A stretch of 41,357 nucleotides of DNA. It comes from Bacteroidaceae bacterium. GTDB taxonomy: Bacteria; Bacteroidota; Bacteroidia; Bacteroidales; Bacteroidaceae. Shown piece by piece: positions 1-9,222 of the stretch (its first letter is position 1; each line of letters opens with the position of its first letter). Below the pieces are notes generated by a model that saw only the letters and a program-made list of their open reading frames with translations, was not told the origin of the DNA and searched no databases. The DNA lies in the NCBI GenBank assembly GCA_024398595.1, contig JAKSIX010000019.1, positions 1-41,357 on the forward strand, written 5' to 3'. A program made the position numbers and the translations under genes.

Positions 1-1149
1 TTCCTCTTCAGTAAGCAGTCCGTAGTTGATGAAAATCTTGAGCTTGTCCCATTTCTCCTCATAGTCCTTGCGGTCTTTCTTGAATATGGAATTGAGACGG
101 TCTGCGACTTTCTTCAGAATGTATCCGGAAATTTTCTTGACATTCGCATCGCTCTGCAAATACGATCTGGACACGTTCAAAGGTATGTCAGGCGAATCGA
201 TGACACCGTGCAGCAGGGTGAGGAAGTCAGGTACGATACCTTCTACCGAGTCTGTTACATATACTTGGTTGCAGTATAGCTGTATCTTGTTTTTCTGCAG
301 CTCAATGTTGTTCTTGATATGTGGGAAATAGAGTATTCCAGTCAGATGGAACGGGAAATCCACATTCAGATGTATCCAGAACAACGGTTCGTCTGACATG
401 GGGTAGAGGTCTCTGTAGAATTTGCGGTATTCCTCGTCTGTCGTATCGTTTGGAGCTTTTGTCCAGAGTGGGGCAGTATCGTTGATGATGTTATCCTGGT
501 CGGTCTCAACATTCTTGCCGTCCTTCCACTCTTTCTTCTTTCCGAATGCAATTGGAACAGGCAGGAATCTGCAGTATTTCTTCAACAGTTTCTCAATTTC
601 ATTCTCCTGCAGATATTCCTTGCAGTCGTCATCGACATACATTATGATATCTGTGCCGCGATCTTCCTTGTTGCATTCCTCCATTGTGAATTCAGGAGAA
701 CCGTCGCAGGTCCATTTTACAGCTTTTGCGCCCTCCTGATATGATTTGGTCACGATTTCCACCTTTTTGGACACCATGAAAGAGGAATAGAATCCAAGTC
801 CGAAGTGACCTATGATGGCATTTGCATCGTCCTTGTACTTCTCCAGGAAATCGTTGGCTCCCGAGAATGCTATCTGATTGATGTACTTCTCTATCTCGTC
901 TGCGGTCATTCCAATGCCACGGTCGCTTACGGTTACGGTCTTCTTGTCAACATTGACTTTTACGGTCAGGTCTCCAAGGTCTCCGCTGACCTGTCCCTTG
1001 GATGACAGCGTCTTGAGTTTCTGAGTGGCATCAACTGCATTTGAGACAATCTCACGCAGGAATATCTCATGATCGCTGTACAAGAATTTCTTAATTACCG
1101 GGAAGATGTTCTCGGTTGTTACTTCAATAGTACCTTTTTGCTTACTCAT
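1..1149 (-). CDS. htpG: Hsp90-family chaperone HtpG (C-terminal part outside window)
   Basis: ATP-dependent cytosolic chaperone of the Hsp90 family. The visible 383 residues run from the start Met (MSKQKGTIEV) through the N-terminal GHKL ATPase domain into the middle domain; the dimerisation domain lies beyond the window edge. ATP-site motifs are visible: E33/N37 in the REIVSNAVDA helix, DRGIGM at 76-81 (DNGIGM in many homologues) and the glycine-rich lid HFGLGFYS at 115-122. The middle domain has the expected FHLTGILYFP and NVSRSYLQ segments. The gene starts 40 bp after clpC on the same strand, and no TAnnTTTG box is seen in that gap, so the two are probably co-transcribed. The frame is intact to base 1. 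Identification is firm; only its length is unknown. Confidence 0.97.
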   Translation of the reverse strand, partial: MSKQKGTIEVTTENIFPVIKKFLYSDHEIFLREIVSNAVDATQKLKTLSSKGQVSGDLGDLTVKVNVDKKTVTVSDRGIGMTADEIEKYINQIAFSGANDFLEKYKDDANAIIGHFGLGFYSSFMVSKKVEIVTKSYQEGAKAVKWTCDGSPEFTMEECNKEDRGTDIIMYVDDDCKEYLQENEIEKLLKKYCRFLPVPIAFGKKKEWKDGKNVETDQDNIINDTAPLWTKAPNDTTDEEYRKFYRDLYPMSDEPLFWIHLNVDFPFHLTGILYFPHIKNNIELQKNKIQLYCNQVYVTDSVEGIVPDFLTLLHGVIDSPDIPLNVSRSYLQSDANVKKISGYILKKVADRLNSIFKKDRKDYEEKWDKLKIFINYGLLTEEE

Positions 1150-1189
1150 AGTCTATATCTGTTTTTTGTTCTTTAATATGACATTTTGT

Positions 1190-3733
1190 CTATGCCTGTG
1201 CTGACTGACTGATAATGCGTACTGCCAAATCGTCATTGTTCGGAGTGGTGTCAATCAACAGTGTATCTCCGTCAGAGCATTCTCCGTCTATGATTATCTG
1301 AGATATCCTGTCTTCAACACAGGTCTGGATTGCCCTCTTCAACGGACGTGCTCCATATTCCGAATCGAATCCCTTTCCTGCAATGTATTCAAGTGCCGCA
1401 TCGGTAAGCGACAGGCTGTAACCCATCTGCGACATCCGGGAGATAAGATTCGACAGTTCCAGCCGGACAATATTTACAGCGTCACTCTTGTCCAGTGTGT
1501 GGAACGTGATTATCTCATCAATTCTGTTGATGAATTCCGGGGCAAACGACTTGTTCAGAGATTTACGTATAAGTTCTTGTGCTACAGCTCCTTGTGTATC
1601 ACTTCCGGCACTGAATCCTATGCCGTTGCCGAATTCCTTGACCTGACGTGACCCTATATTGGAGGTCATTATAAGGATGGTGTTGCGGAAATCTACCGTG
1701 CGTCCGTTACTGTCGGTGAGACGACCTTCATCCATAACCTGAAGCAACAGGTTGTAGACATCGTTGTGTGCCTTCTCAATTTCATCGAGAAGTATGATGG
1801 AATATGGTCTGCGTCTGACTTTTTCTGTCAACTCGCCACCCTCATCATAACCTACATATCCCGGCGGAGCTCCGACCAGTCTGGATACCGTGAATTTCTC
1901 CATAAACTCGCTCATATCAACACGTATAAGCGCATCGGCACTGCCAAACATCTGTACAGCAAGTTCCTTGGCCAATAATGTCTTTCCAACGCCGGTGGGT
2001 CCAAGGAACAGGAAAGAGCCTATAGGCCTGTTCGGGTCTTTAATTCCTACACGTCCCCTCCGGATGGCTCTGGCAAGTGTGCTGATGGCATCGTCCTGCG
2101 ATATGACTTTGGCTTTCAGGGCATCTGCGAGTCCCTTGAGGCGTACATTCTCCTCTGCTGCTATTTTCTGTACAGGCACACCGCTTATCATTGATACGAC
2201 ATTGGCCACCTGTCCGGCATCTATCGGAGTTCTGGACTTTCTGGCCTCAATTTCCCATTTTCCGCGCATTTCATCCAGCTCGGACATAAGCCGTTTCTCC
2301 TGATCACGCAGGTTGGCAGCGAGTTCGAAATCCTGATTGTCGGCAGCCTTGTTCTTGTTGCCGCGTACAATGTCAATCTCTTTTTCCTTTTCGTCTATCT
2401 CTTGAGGCACAGACATGTTGAACAGGTGGGTACGCGATCCCGCCTCGTCCATCACATCGATGGCCTTGTCAGGAAAATTCCTGTCAGTTATGTATCGTTC
2501 AGAGTATTTCACGCAGGCCTCTATGGCATCATCCGTATAGATGACATTGTGATGTTCCTCGTACTTGTCCTTTATTGTCTGAAGAATCTGAAGCGTCTCG
2601 GATGGGGTGGTCGGGTAAACGGTTAGCATCTGGAAGAGGCGGTCCCGAGCTCCGTCTTTCTCTATGGACTTGCGGTACTCCTCGGTGGGAGTTGACCCTA
2701 TGCATTGCAGTTCTCCGTGTGACAACGCCGGCTTCAGCATATTGGCTGCGTCCATTGAACCCGGTGCGGAGCCTGCTCCTACGATAGTGTGGATTTCGTC
2801 AATGTAGAGTATGATGTCCGGATTGGCTTTCAGTTCTGAGATTATGGATCTCAGTCTCTCCTCGAACTGTCCGCGATATTTGGTTCCTGCCACAACCGAG
2901 GCCATATCGAGCGAAAGGACACGTTTGTTGAACAGTATGCGTGGCACTTGTCTCTTGATGATTCTCTCGGCCAGTCCTTCCACTATGGCGGTCTTTCCTA
3001 CGCCGGGCTCTCCTATGAGTATAGGGTTGTTCTTCTTGCGTCTGCTCAATATCTGGGCGAGACGCTCTATCTCTGTCTCACGTCCGATTACGGGATCCAG
3101 TTTGCCTTTTTCAGCCTGACCGGTAATGTCTGTACTGAAATTGTCAAGGACAGGAGTCTTGCTTCCTGCGCGGCTTGTGCTCTTTACCCTGGCTTCACTG
3201 TCTGTTTGCAGACCTGACATCCCTCCACCTGCAGGAGGCTCGTCACCATCGTCTTCCTCAGTGAATCCCATTCCCATACGCGTGTCCGGTTTGCAGGCCA
3301 GAGTGTCAATGGCGCGTTTGTAGTCAATTTTCTGAATATTCAAGGCTTTTGACGCATGTGACCTGCCATCGCGCAGCAATGCCAACAGGATATGTTCCGC
3401 ATCAACAGGGTCAGCTTTGAGCATCCTTGCCTCCAATACGCTTATTCTCAGAATCTTGATTGTATCGGACGTGGCTACTATATCGTTGAATGATGCGTAA
3501 GTGGAGTCGTATTGCGGCACTGCTGTCAGGTATTGCTCCATAGATTCCTTCAGCTGTATGATATCCGTGTCCAAGCGGGACAGCAAATCCATGGCACGGT
3601 TATTTCTGTCGCGTATCATACCAAGCACAAGATGTTCCGGCATAATGGCTCCGTTGTGCAGACGGTCCGCCTCTTCCTTGCCGTACAGGATGATTGCGTT
3701 GGCTTTATCTGATAGATGTCTTTCCATTTCCAT
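1190..3733 (-). CDS. clpC: AAA+ ATPase ClpC, ClpP-partner unfoldase
   Basis: Hsp100 unfoldase, 847 aa, normal family length. Order: Clp N-domain (about 1-145), acidic/glycine linker, AAA D1 with Walker A GEPGVGKT (241-248) and Walker B ILYIDE (308-313), UVR motif (about 468-485), AAA D2 with Walker A GPTGVGKT (578-585) and Walker B IILLDE (646-651). The UVR motif and an IGF tripeptide (705-707), at the site of the ClpP-docking loop, favour ClpC over ClpB. Oddity: the D1 segment normally reading ALERRFQ is ARDRLFQ (362-368), so the second Arg of the arginine-finger pair is Leu366, and the sensor region reads GSTPTEEYR instead of GATTLDEYR. D2 is canonical. A second in-frame ATG at 3727 is an equally plausible start. 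Divergent from gyrA and followed by htpG. Confidence 0.95.
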   Translation of the reverse strand: MEMERHLSDKANAIILYGKEEADRLHNGAIMPEHLVLGMIRDRNNRAMDLLSRLDTDIIQLKESMEQYLTAVPQYDSTYASFNDIVATSDTIKILRISVLEARMLKADPVDAEHILLALLRDGRSHASKALNIQKIDYKRAIDTLACKPDTRMGMGFTEEDDGDEPPAGGGMSGLQTDSEARVKSTSRAGSKTPVLDNFSTDITGQAEKGKLDPVIGRETEIERLAQILSRRKKNNPILIGEPGVGKTAIVEGLAERIIKRQVPRILFNKRVLSLDMASVVAGTKYRGQFEERLRSIISELKANPDIILYIDEIHTIVGAGSAPGSMDAANMLKPALSHGELQCIGSTPTEEYRKSIEKDGARDRLFQMLTVYPTTPSETLQILQTIKDKYEEHHNVIYTDDAIEACVKYSERYITDRNFPDKAIDVMDEAGSRTHLFNMSVPQEIDEKEKEIDIVRGNKNKAADNQDFELAANLRDQEKRLMSELDEMRGKWEIEARKSRTPIDAGQVANVVSMISGVPVQKIAAEENVRLKGLADALKAKVISQDDAISTLARAIRRGRVGIKDPNRPIGSFLFLGPTGVGKTLLAKELAVQMFGSADALIRVDMSEFMEKFTVSRLVGAPPGYVGYDEGGELTEKVRRRPYSIILLDEIEKAHNDVYNLLLQVMDEGRLTDSNGRTVDFRNTILIMTSNIGSRQVKEFGNGIGFSAGSDTQGAVAQELIRKSLNKSFAPEFINRIDEIITFHTLDKSDAVNIVRLELSNLISRMSQMGYSLSLTDAALEYIAGKGFDSEYGARPLKRAIQTCVEDRISQIIIDGECSDGDTLLIDTTPNNDDLAVRIISQSAQA

Positions 3734-3746
3734 TTCTACAATATGG

Positions 3747-3754
3747 CAAAATTA
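3747..3754 (-). promoter_or_regulatory. Candidate -7 box for clpC-htpG
   Basis: On the minus strand this reads TAATTTTG, a full match to the Bacteroidetes TAnnTTTG box. The implied transcript starts near 3743, about 10 nt before the first clpC ATG and 16 nt before the second. No TTTG-like -33 element lies 19-21 bp away, so support is limited to the -7 box. Confidence 0.35.
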
Positions 3755-3912
3755 GATAAATAATTATCGTTCTGCCCATATCCCTACAAAAGCCATGCCA
3801 AAACTTTTCAACACAGGAATCCCGTCATATCTTATTAAAAAAGAATACCCGCACCTATAGCTTTAATTACGCTTTTTTAGTATCTTTACAACCGATATAA
3901 AACTAGACAACA

Positions 3913-6429
3913 TTGGAACAGGACAGAATTATCAGAGTGAACATTGAGGAGGAGATGAAGTCCTCTTACATTGACTATTCTATGTCGGTTATAGTAGCCC
4001 GTGCACTGCCGGATGCCAGGGACGGACTCAAACCGGTACACAGAAGAATTTTGTATAGTATGATGCGTGACGGTAATACGTCCGACAAGGGATACCGCAA
4101 ATCTGCCCGTACAGTAGGAGATGTGATGGGACACTTCCATCCGCACGGTGACTCATCAATCTATGGCGCGCTGGTAAGGCTTGCCCAGGATTGGTTTATG
4201 AGGTATCCTCTTGTAGATGGTCAGGGCAACTTCGGATCCATTGACGGTGACAGTCCTGCTGCTATGCGTTACACCGAGGCCAGACTGAAGAAACTGGGCG
4301 AGGAGATGATGGCCGACATAAAGAAGGATACTGTTGATTTTGCTCCGAATTACGACGATAAGGATATTGAGCCGGTGATTCTGCCTGCCAGTTTTCCGAA
4401 TCTGCTGGTCAACGGTGCTACGGGTATTGCCGTCGGTATGGCAACGAATATGCCTACGCACAACCTGACAGAGGTTATGGACGGATGTATTGCCATGGTA
4501 GACAATCCAGACATAGATGTTGAAGGTCTGATGCATTATATCAAGGGTCCGGATTTCCCGACAGGAGCTTATATATATGGTATATCAGGCATCAGGGATG
4601 CATACGAGACAGGTCGCGGCCGTATTGTGATAAGGGCTAAGACAGAAATTGAGTCCGGTGCGGCACACGAGAAGATTGTCGTTACGGAGATACCCTACAA
4701 TGTCAACAAGGCAGAGCTTATCAAATATATAGCCCAGCTGGTGACAGACAAGAAGATTGAAGGTATCAGCAATGTCAATGATGAGTCTGACCGTGAGGGT
4801 ATGCGCATTGTCATTGACATAAAGAAGGATGCCAATGCCAATGTCGTCCTGAACAAGCTGTTCAAGATGACCCAGCTTCAGTCCTCGTTCAGCGTAAACA
4901 ATATCGCCCTTGTCAACGGACGTCCCAAGTGCCTGAATCTGAGGGAACTGATCAAGTGCTTTGTGGAGCACAGGCACGAGGTTGTGATACGTCGTACAAA
5001 GTTCGACCTGAACGAGGCCCGTAAGCGTGCCCACATACTGGAAGGACTGATCATAGCTTCTGACAATATTGATGAGGTGGTGCAGATAATCAAGTCCGCC
5101 AAATCTCCGGATGCTGCTATCCAGGCCCTTATGGCAAGGTTCAATCTTGATGAGATTCAGGCTAAGGCCATCGTTGAGATGAGATTGCGCCAGCTGACAG
5201 GTCTGATGCAGGATCAGCTTCACGAAGAATACAACAATATCCTGAAGCTTATCAATGAACTGCAGGAGATTCTTGACAATCCTGAGAAATGCCGTGAGGT
5301 CATCAAGACCGAGATGCAGGCTGTCAAGGAGAAATACGGTGATGAGCGTAAGACTGAGATTGTAATGGCTTCCGAGGAATTCAATCCTGAGGATTTCTAT
5401 GCCGACGATGCGATGGTCATTACGATATCGCACAACGGCTATATCAAGCGTACCCAATTGACCGAATATCGTCTGCAGGCCCGTGGAGGGGTAGGTTCGC
5501 GTGGCAGCGACAAGCGTGACGAGGACTTCATTGAGCATCTGTTCACAGCCACTATGCACAATTACATACTCTTCTTCACTGAGAATGGTATGTACTACTG
5601 GATGAGGGTGTTTGATATTCCAGAGGGTGCCAAGAACTCAAAGGGTAGGGCGATACAGAATATCCTGAACATTGACCAGAGTAACAGGATTACTGCGTAT
5701 ATAGCGATTCCGTCATTCGAGGACGATGAATTCAAGAAAGGTCACTATATAGTGTTCTGTACAAACAACGGAACCATCAAGAAGACATCGCTGACCGAGT
5801 ACTCGACCCGACGCAAGGATGGAAACGGTATCCGTGCCATCAATCTGGTTGAGGGCGACAGGGTAGTGGATGTGCTTCTGACAAATGGAGAGAACGAACT
5901 GCTTGTCGCCAACAGCAACGGACGTGCGGTACGTTTCAATGAGAGTACGGTGCGGCCTGTGGGACGTACATCCATCGGAGTGCGCGGTATGACGCTTGAT
6001 GATGACGGCTCGGATCATGTTGTCGGCATGATTGCTGTCAACGATCCCGAGAATGAGACAATTCTGATTGTGTCAGAGCTTGGATACGGAAAGCGTTCCG
6101 ACATAGAGGATTACCGTAAGACAAACCGTGGAGCCAAGGGCGTCAAGACAATCAACATTACGGAGAAGACAGGAAAGCTGATTTCGATACAGATGGTTAC
6201 TGATGACAACAACCTGATGATAATAAACAAGTCAGGCATAGCTATCAGACTCGATGTGTCATCAATCCGTGTTATGGGTCGCGCCACACAGGGCGTGCGT
6301 CTCATAAATCTTGAGAAACGCGGTGACCAGATTGCTTCGATATGCAAGGTCGATTCAGATGAGAACGAAGAAGAGGTAGAAAGTGAAGTAGGAGGTGAAG
6401 AGGGTCTCAATAATAATGAGACAAATTAA
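3913..6429 (+). CDS. gyrA: DNA gyrase subunit A
   Basis: Catalytic A subunit of DNA gyrase, which introduces negative supercoils with GyrB; 838 aa. Landmarks: YSMSVIVARALPDARDG (22-38), HPHGD (76-80), catalytic Tyr120 in AAMRYTEARL (E. coli Tyr122), the coiled-coil tower, GyrA-box-like QARGGVGSRG opening the C-terminal beta-pinwheel, and an acidic tail. The start is TTG at 3913: an in-frame TAG at 3904-3906 blocks any upstream start and the next residues EQDRIIRVNIEEEMKSSYI match the family N-terminus. In the quinolone-resistance region the residue equivalent to E. coli Asp87 is Gly85, while Ser83 is kept (Ser81). No clear terminator precedes the TPR gene 47 bp downstream, so read-through is likely. 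Confidence 0.97.
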   Translation: MEQDRIIRVNIEEEMKSSYIDYSMSVIVARALPDARDGLKPVHRRILYSMMRDGNTSDKGYRKSARTVGDVMGHFHPHGDSSIYGALVRLAQDWFMRYPLVDGQGNFGSIDGDSPAAMRYTEARLKKLGEEMMADIKKDTVDFAPNYDDKDIEPVILPASFPNLLVNGATGIAVGMATNMPTHNLTEVMDGCIAMVDNPDIDVEGLMHYIKGPDFPTGAYIYGISGIRDAYETGRGRIVIRAKTEIESGAAHEKIVVTEIPYNVNKAELIKYIAQLVTDKKIEGISNVNDESDREGMRIVIDIKKDANANVVLNKLFKMTQLQSSFSVNNIALVNGRPKCLNLRELIKCFVEHRHEVVIRRTKFDLNEARKRAHILEGLIIASDNIDEVVQIIKSAKSPDAAIQALMARFNLDEIQAKAIVEMRLRQLTGLMQDQLHEEYNNILKLINELQEILDNPEKCREVIKTEMQAVKEKYGDERKTEIVMASEEFNPEDFYADDAMVITISHNGYIKRTQLTEYRLQARGGVGSRGSDKRDEDFIEHLFTATMHNYILFFTENGMYYWMRVFDIPEGAKNSKGRAIQNILNIDQSNRITAYIAIPSFEDDEFKKGHYIVFCTNNGTIKKTSLTEYSTRRKDGNGIRAINLVEGDRVVDVLLTNGENELLVANSNGRAVRFNESTVRPVGRTSIGVRGMTLDDDGSDHVVGMIAVNDPENETILIVSELGYGKRSDIEDYRKTNRGAKGVKTINITEKTGKLISIQMVTDDNNLMIINKSGIAIRLDVSSIRVMGRATQGVRLINLEKRGDQIASICKVDSDENEEEVESEVGGEEGLNNNETN

Positions 6430-6476
6430 ACCATATCGCCAAAAGAGATTCAAAGTGATATAAAACAAATAGTCAA

Positions 6477-7763
6477 ATGAAAAGAGTATTATTTATTTTA
6501 GTGTCGGTTCTGTGCTTCAGTGGCGTATCATACGCACAGCAGACCGAAAAGGAGATCAAACAGGCAATGAAGGAGGCAAATGCCGTTCTTAGAAGTGTCA
6601 AGACACAACTTGAAAGTGAGGATGGCAATATAAATGTTGCCAAAAGCTTGATTATTAAGGCTATGGATAATGAATACACAAAGAGTAATCCAGACACCTG
6701 GGAGCTTGCCGGTGATATATACAAGCAGCTCTTTTCAAACGAGAGTTTCAAGTCATCAAGGATGCAGCCGTATGATACTGTAGCAATGTATGACTATCTT
6801 GTCAAGATGTATGATTATTACAACCGTTGCGATTCCCTGCAGCAGATTCCCAATGAGAAGGGGAAGACTTCAACATCGTGTCGTGACAGGGTTGCTTCCA
6901 ATCTTGATGGAAACCGTACAGAGTTTATAAACGGCGGTATTTTCTATTTCAATCACCGTCGTGACTACGCCAAGGCTTACGAGATTTTCTCCAAATATTA
7001 TGAGATATGTGATATGCCGATGCTGAAGAGCTATACTGAGAGCAATCCGCAGTATGCAGAATATTCAAAGCAGTTCGCATACTTCACGACACTTTCAGCC
7101 AGAATGATGGAAGATTACAATAAGGTGCTGAAATTCTGCGATTTAGGAGTGGATGATGAAGAAAATGGCGAGCAGTGCTATCAGTTCAAGTGCGAGGCAT
7201 ATCAGCAGCTTAAGGATACTGTCAATTGGGTTAAGGCTCTTCAGGAAGGTATTGTGAGGTATCCGACATCGGATTATTATTATATGCAGCTTCTTGTCTA
7301 TTATGACAATACCGGTAAGATGGACGAGATGGAGCAGTTCGTAAACGCTATGCTTGAAAAGGATCCGGATAAATCCTACAACCATTACGTAAAGGGTTAT
7401 CTGTTACAGCAGCAGAAGAAGTACAAGGATGCAATTGAGGCATATAAGGTTGCGTTGGAAAAAGATCCAAATCTGATAGAGGCTAATATCAATCTTGGTT
7501 TGTGCTATATGTTTGACGCAAACGATTATATGGAGTCAAAATCCAATGTGAAATTCAATACTCCGGCATACAAGGAAATGATTGAGACCGAGAAGACATA
7601 TTACAAGAATGCGTTACCATTGTTTGAGAAAGTCAGAGAGCTTGCTCCGGACGATGCTGACAAATGGGGTCTCCAATTGTATTCAATCTATTACAAACTG
7701 GGTATGAATAAGGAAATGAATCAGATAGAGACAATTCTCAAGGCAGAGGGTATGCTTGACTGA
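6477..7763 (+). CDS. Secreted TPR-repeat protein
   Basis: A 428-aa protein with a clear signal peptide (MKRVLFILVSVLCFSGVSYA then QQ), so it is exported, probably to the periplasm. The C-terminal half carries tetratricopeptide repeats, clearest at DKSYNHYVKGYLLQQQKKY and KDAIEAYKVALEKDPNLIEA, followed by an NLGLCYMF repeat helix; the N-terminal half is helical and probably holds divergent repeats. TPR domains bind proteins, and no enzymatic motif is visible. Similar proteins are common in Bacteroidales downstream of gyrA, but the specific function is unknown. It lies 47 bp after gyrA and is followed by a hairpin terminator at 7782-7804. Confidence 0.85.
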   Translation: MKRVLFILVSVLCFSGVSYAQQTEKEIKQAMKEANAVLRSVKTQLESEDGNINVAKSLIIKAMDNEYTKSNPDTWELAGDIYKQLFSNESFKSSRMQPYDTVAMYDYLVKMYDYYNRCDSLQQIPNEKGKTSTSCRDRVASNLDGNRTEFINGGIFYFNHRRDYAKAYEIFSKYYEICDMPMLKSYTESNPQYAEYSKQFAYFTTLSARMMEDYNKVLKFCDLGVDDEENGEQCYQFKCEAYQQLKDTVNWVKALQEGIVRYPTSDYYYMQLLVYYDNTGKMDEMEQFVNAMLEKDPDKSYNHYVKGYLLQQQKKYKDAIEAYKVALEKDPNLIEANINLGLCYMFDANDYMESKSNVKFNTPAYKEMIETEKTYYKNALPLFEKVRELAPDDADKWGLQLYSIYYKLGMNKEMNQIETILKAEGMLD

Positions 7764-7781
7764 TAATCAGACTTCAAAGAG

Positions 7782-7810
7782 AAGGGCGATATTGAATCGC
7801 CCTTTTTCTT
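7782..7810 (+). terminator. Rho-independent terminator after the TPR gene
   Basis: Perfect 9-bp stem AAGGGCGAT (7782-7790) / ATCGCCCTT (7796-7804) with loop ATTGA, followed by TTTCTTT. It sits between the convergent TPR gene and bat operon end. The T-run favours the plus strand; on the minus strand the stem is followed by CTCTTTG, so use by the bat operon is possible but weaker. Confidence 0.8.
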
Positions 7811-7861
7811 TGCCCTTTATACTCTATTTAACATAATAGTTATTATGTAACAATTGCGGTA

Positions 7862-8428
7862 TTACGCTACTATTGAGTAGAACACTGAAATAATCAACAA
7901 TGTATATATCAGGCAGAATATACAATCCATGTCACTTATCAGATATCCTGTTTTTGTATATTCCGTATTTGATTCATTCCAATAGAATTTAAAGCTGTTA
8001 CGTGAGACAAGTCTCATTAGCAGATATGCGATAGTTGCAATTGCTGTTCCGATAAGGATTCCAATCAGACAGCCAGTCAAATCAACGACACCATTATATA
8101 CATATATGAATGAGTATATGGTTGCAATAATCAATAACAGATATGATAAATATCTGTAACGTAACAACCATATAAAAAATATGGCAAGACAGAATGCAAT
8201 AGACGCAGATGTGGCTGACGTGGCAATGTAACCGGCTGATAATATACTTGCCGGCACAGCCAACACCAGTGTTATGAAAACACGCAAGTAAGTTCTGAAG
8301 TCGTTATTTCTAAGTATTATGAATACCAAGAGTAAAAACAAAGGTATCCAGATGAATATCGATGAGAATATTCTTGAGAAATCATTTAAGAAAATGGAAT
8401 CACTCCTGCCAGATATCGTCTCAATCAT
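7862..8428 (-). CDS. Degenerate PAP2-like integral membrane protein, last bat-operon gene
   Basis: A 188-aa hydrophobic protein with about five transmembrane segments. Its layout resembles small PAP2 (type 2 phosphatidic acid phosphatase) proteins: an N-terminal amphipathic stretch, IWIPLFLLLVFIILRN, a helix followed by LLRYRYLS, then a segment SFIYVYNGVVDLTGCLIG that aligns with the family's SRIYLGVHYPxDxxxG motif. The catalytic motifs are missing: the KxxxxxxRP region looks deleted, PSGH/PSCH is replaced by TSATSA, and the SR...H residues are gone, although the Asp and Gly (VDLTG) remain. PAP2 relationship is my inference from memory of the family. It begins 12 bp after batE, so it is almost certainly co-transcribed. 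Alternative: an unrelated small membrane protein. Confidence 0.7.
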   Translation of the reverse strand: MIETISGRSDSIFLNDFSRIFSSIFIWIPLFLLLVFIILRNNDFRTYLRVFITLVLAVPASILSAGYIATSATSASIAFCLAIFFIWLLRYRYLSYLLLIIATIYSFIYVYNGVVDLTGCLIGILIGTAIATIAYLLMRLVSRNSFKFYWNESNTEYTKTGYLISDMDCIFCLIYTLLIISVFYSIVA

Positions 8429-8440
8429 CTGCTCACATTA

Positions 8441-9214
8441 TCAGATTATTTCCAAAGCGTCTACCGGTATCCAGCCCTCATTGCCGTCATTCAGCCTTAT
8501 CTCAACCCATTCCTTCATGCTTGAGTCAAGAACTTTGACCTTACGCCCGTCGTGAATGATGAACAGATCTGTGCCGTTTTCGTTCGGAGTGCTTTTTACA
8601 GTAACACTTGGAGACATTATTATAGCTGTCCCATTATTGGTCAGATTGTTTTTCTGTCTGGCTGCGAAGCACATTCCCAATACTGAAATTACAAGGCTTA
8701 TTATCGATATGCCGAATGATACCTTTTTCAGTGCGGTTTTATTACTGAGAACGAATATTCCTATAGCCAGAGCCATCAATACAATGAATGATATTGCCAG
8801 TATGCTCCATTGGTTGACATTCAGCGATGTTGATAAGCGGTTTATCCAAACTGTGATAAAAAACTCATTCACAGACACTTCCTTGTCAACAATCCTACTC
8901 CTTGCCAGTTCCAGGTTGAACTGTACATCGGAGTTTGACGGATCTATCAGATATGCACGCTCATAATTCAATATAGCCTTTGCAATCTGGTCCATCTTGA
9001 AATATGCATTCCCCAGATTCATGTACAATTCCTGTGAAATACCCTGTGTAGATAATATTTCCTCATAGATAGCGGCTGCGGTGGCATAATCTCCACTGAT
9101 ATATGAACTGTCTGCCATTTCTGATGAGACATAACGTACTTCATCTGATGACTGCGAATATACCGATACAGATGATATTGATATAATTAATGTCAGTAAT
9201 AATATCTTTCTCAT
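8441..9214 (-). CDS. batE: BatE: TPR and SH3-like membrane protein
   Basis: Member of the Bat (Bacteroides aerotolerance) cluster, 257 aa from the ATG at 9214; an in-frame TTG at 9226 overlapping the batD stop is a less likely start. Signal peptide (MRKILLLTLIISISSVSVYS), a TPR pair (YMNLGNAYFKMDQIAKAILNYERAYLIDP), two transmembrane segments (roughly 135-156 and 163-183), then a C-terminal bacterial SH3-like domain ending EWVEIRLNDGNEGWIP. Such SH3 domains usually bind peptidoglycan or peptides. The gene follows batD with a gap of a few bases and precedes the PAP2-like gene. Assignment rests on domain order and on its place in the cluster. Confidence 0.88.
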   Translation of the reverse strand: MRKILLLTLIISISSVSVYSQSSDEVRYVSSEMADSSYISGDYATAAAIYEEILSTQGISQELYMNLGNAYFKMDQIAKAILNYERAYLIDPSNSDVQFNLELARSRIVDKEVSVNEFFITVWINRLSTSLNVNQWSILAISFIVLMALAIGIFVLSNKTALKKVSFGISIISLVISVLGMCFAARQKNNLTNNGTAIIMSPSVTVKSTPNENGTDLFIIHDGRKVKVLDSSMKEWVEIRLNDGNEGWIPVDALEII

Positions 9215-9222
9215 ATTCCTTG

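Noticed and set aside
1150-1189. Separate htpG promoter
   Set aside because: No TAnnTTTG box on the minus strand in the 40-bp gap.
4585-5559. 324-codon minus-strand open frame inside gyrA
   Set aside because: It lies entirely antisense to a well-supported gyrA, encodes no recognisable domain and has the composition of a shadow frame.
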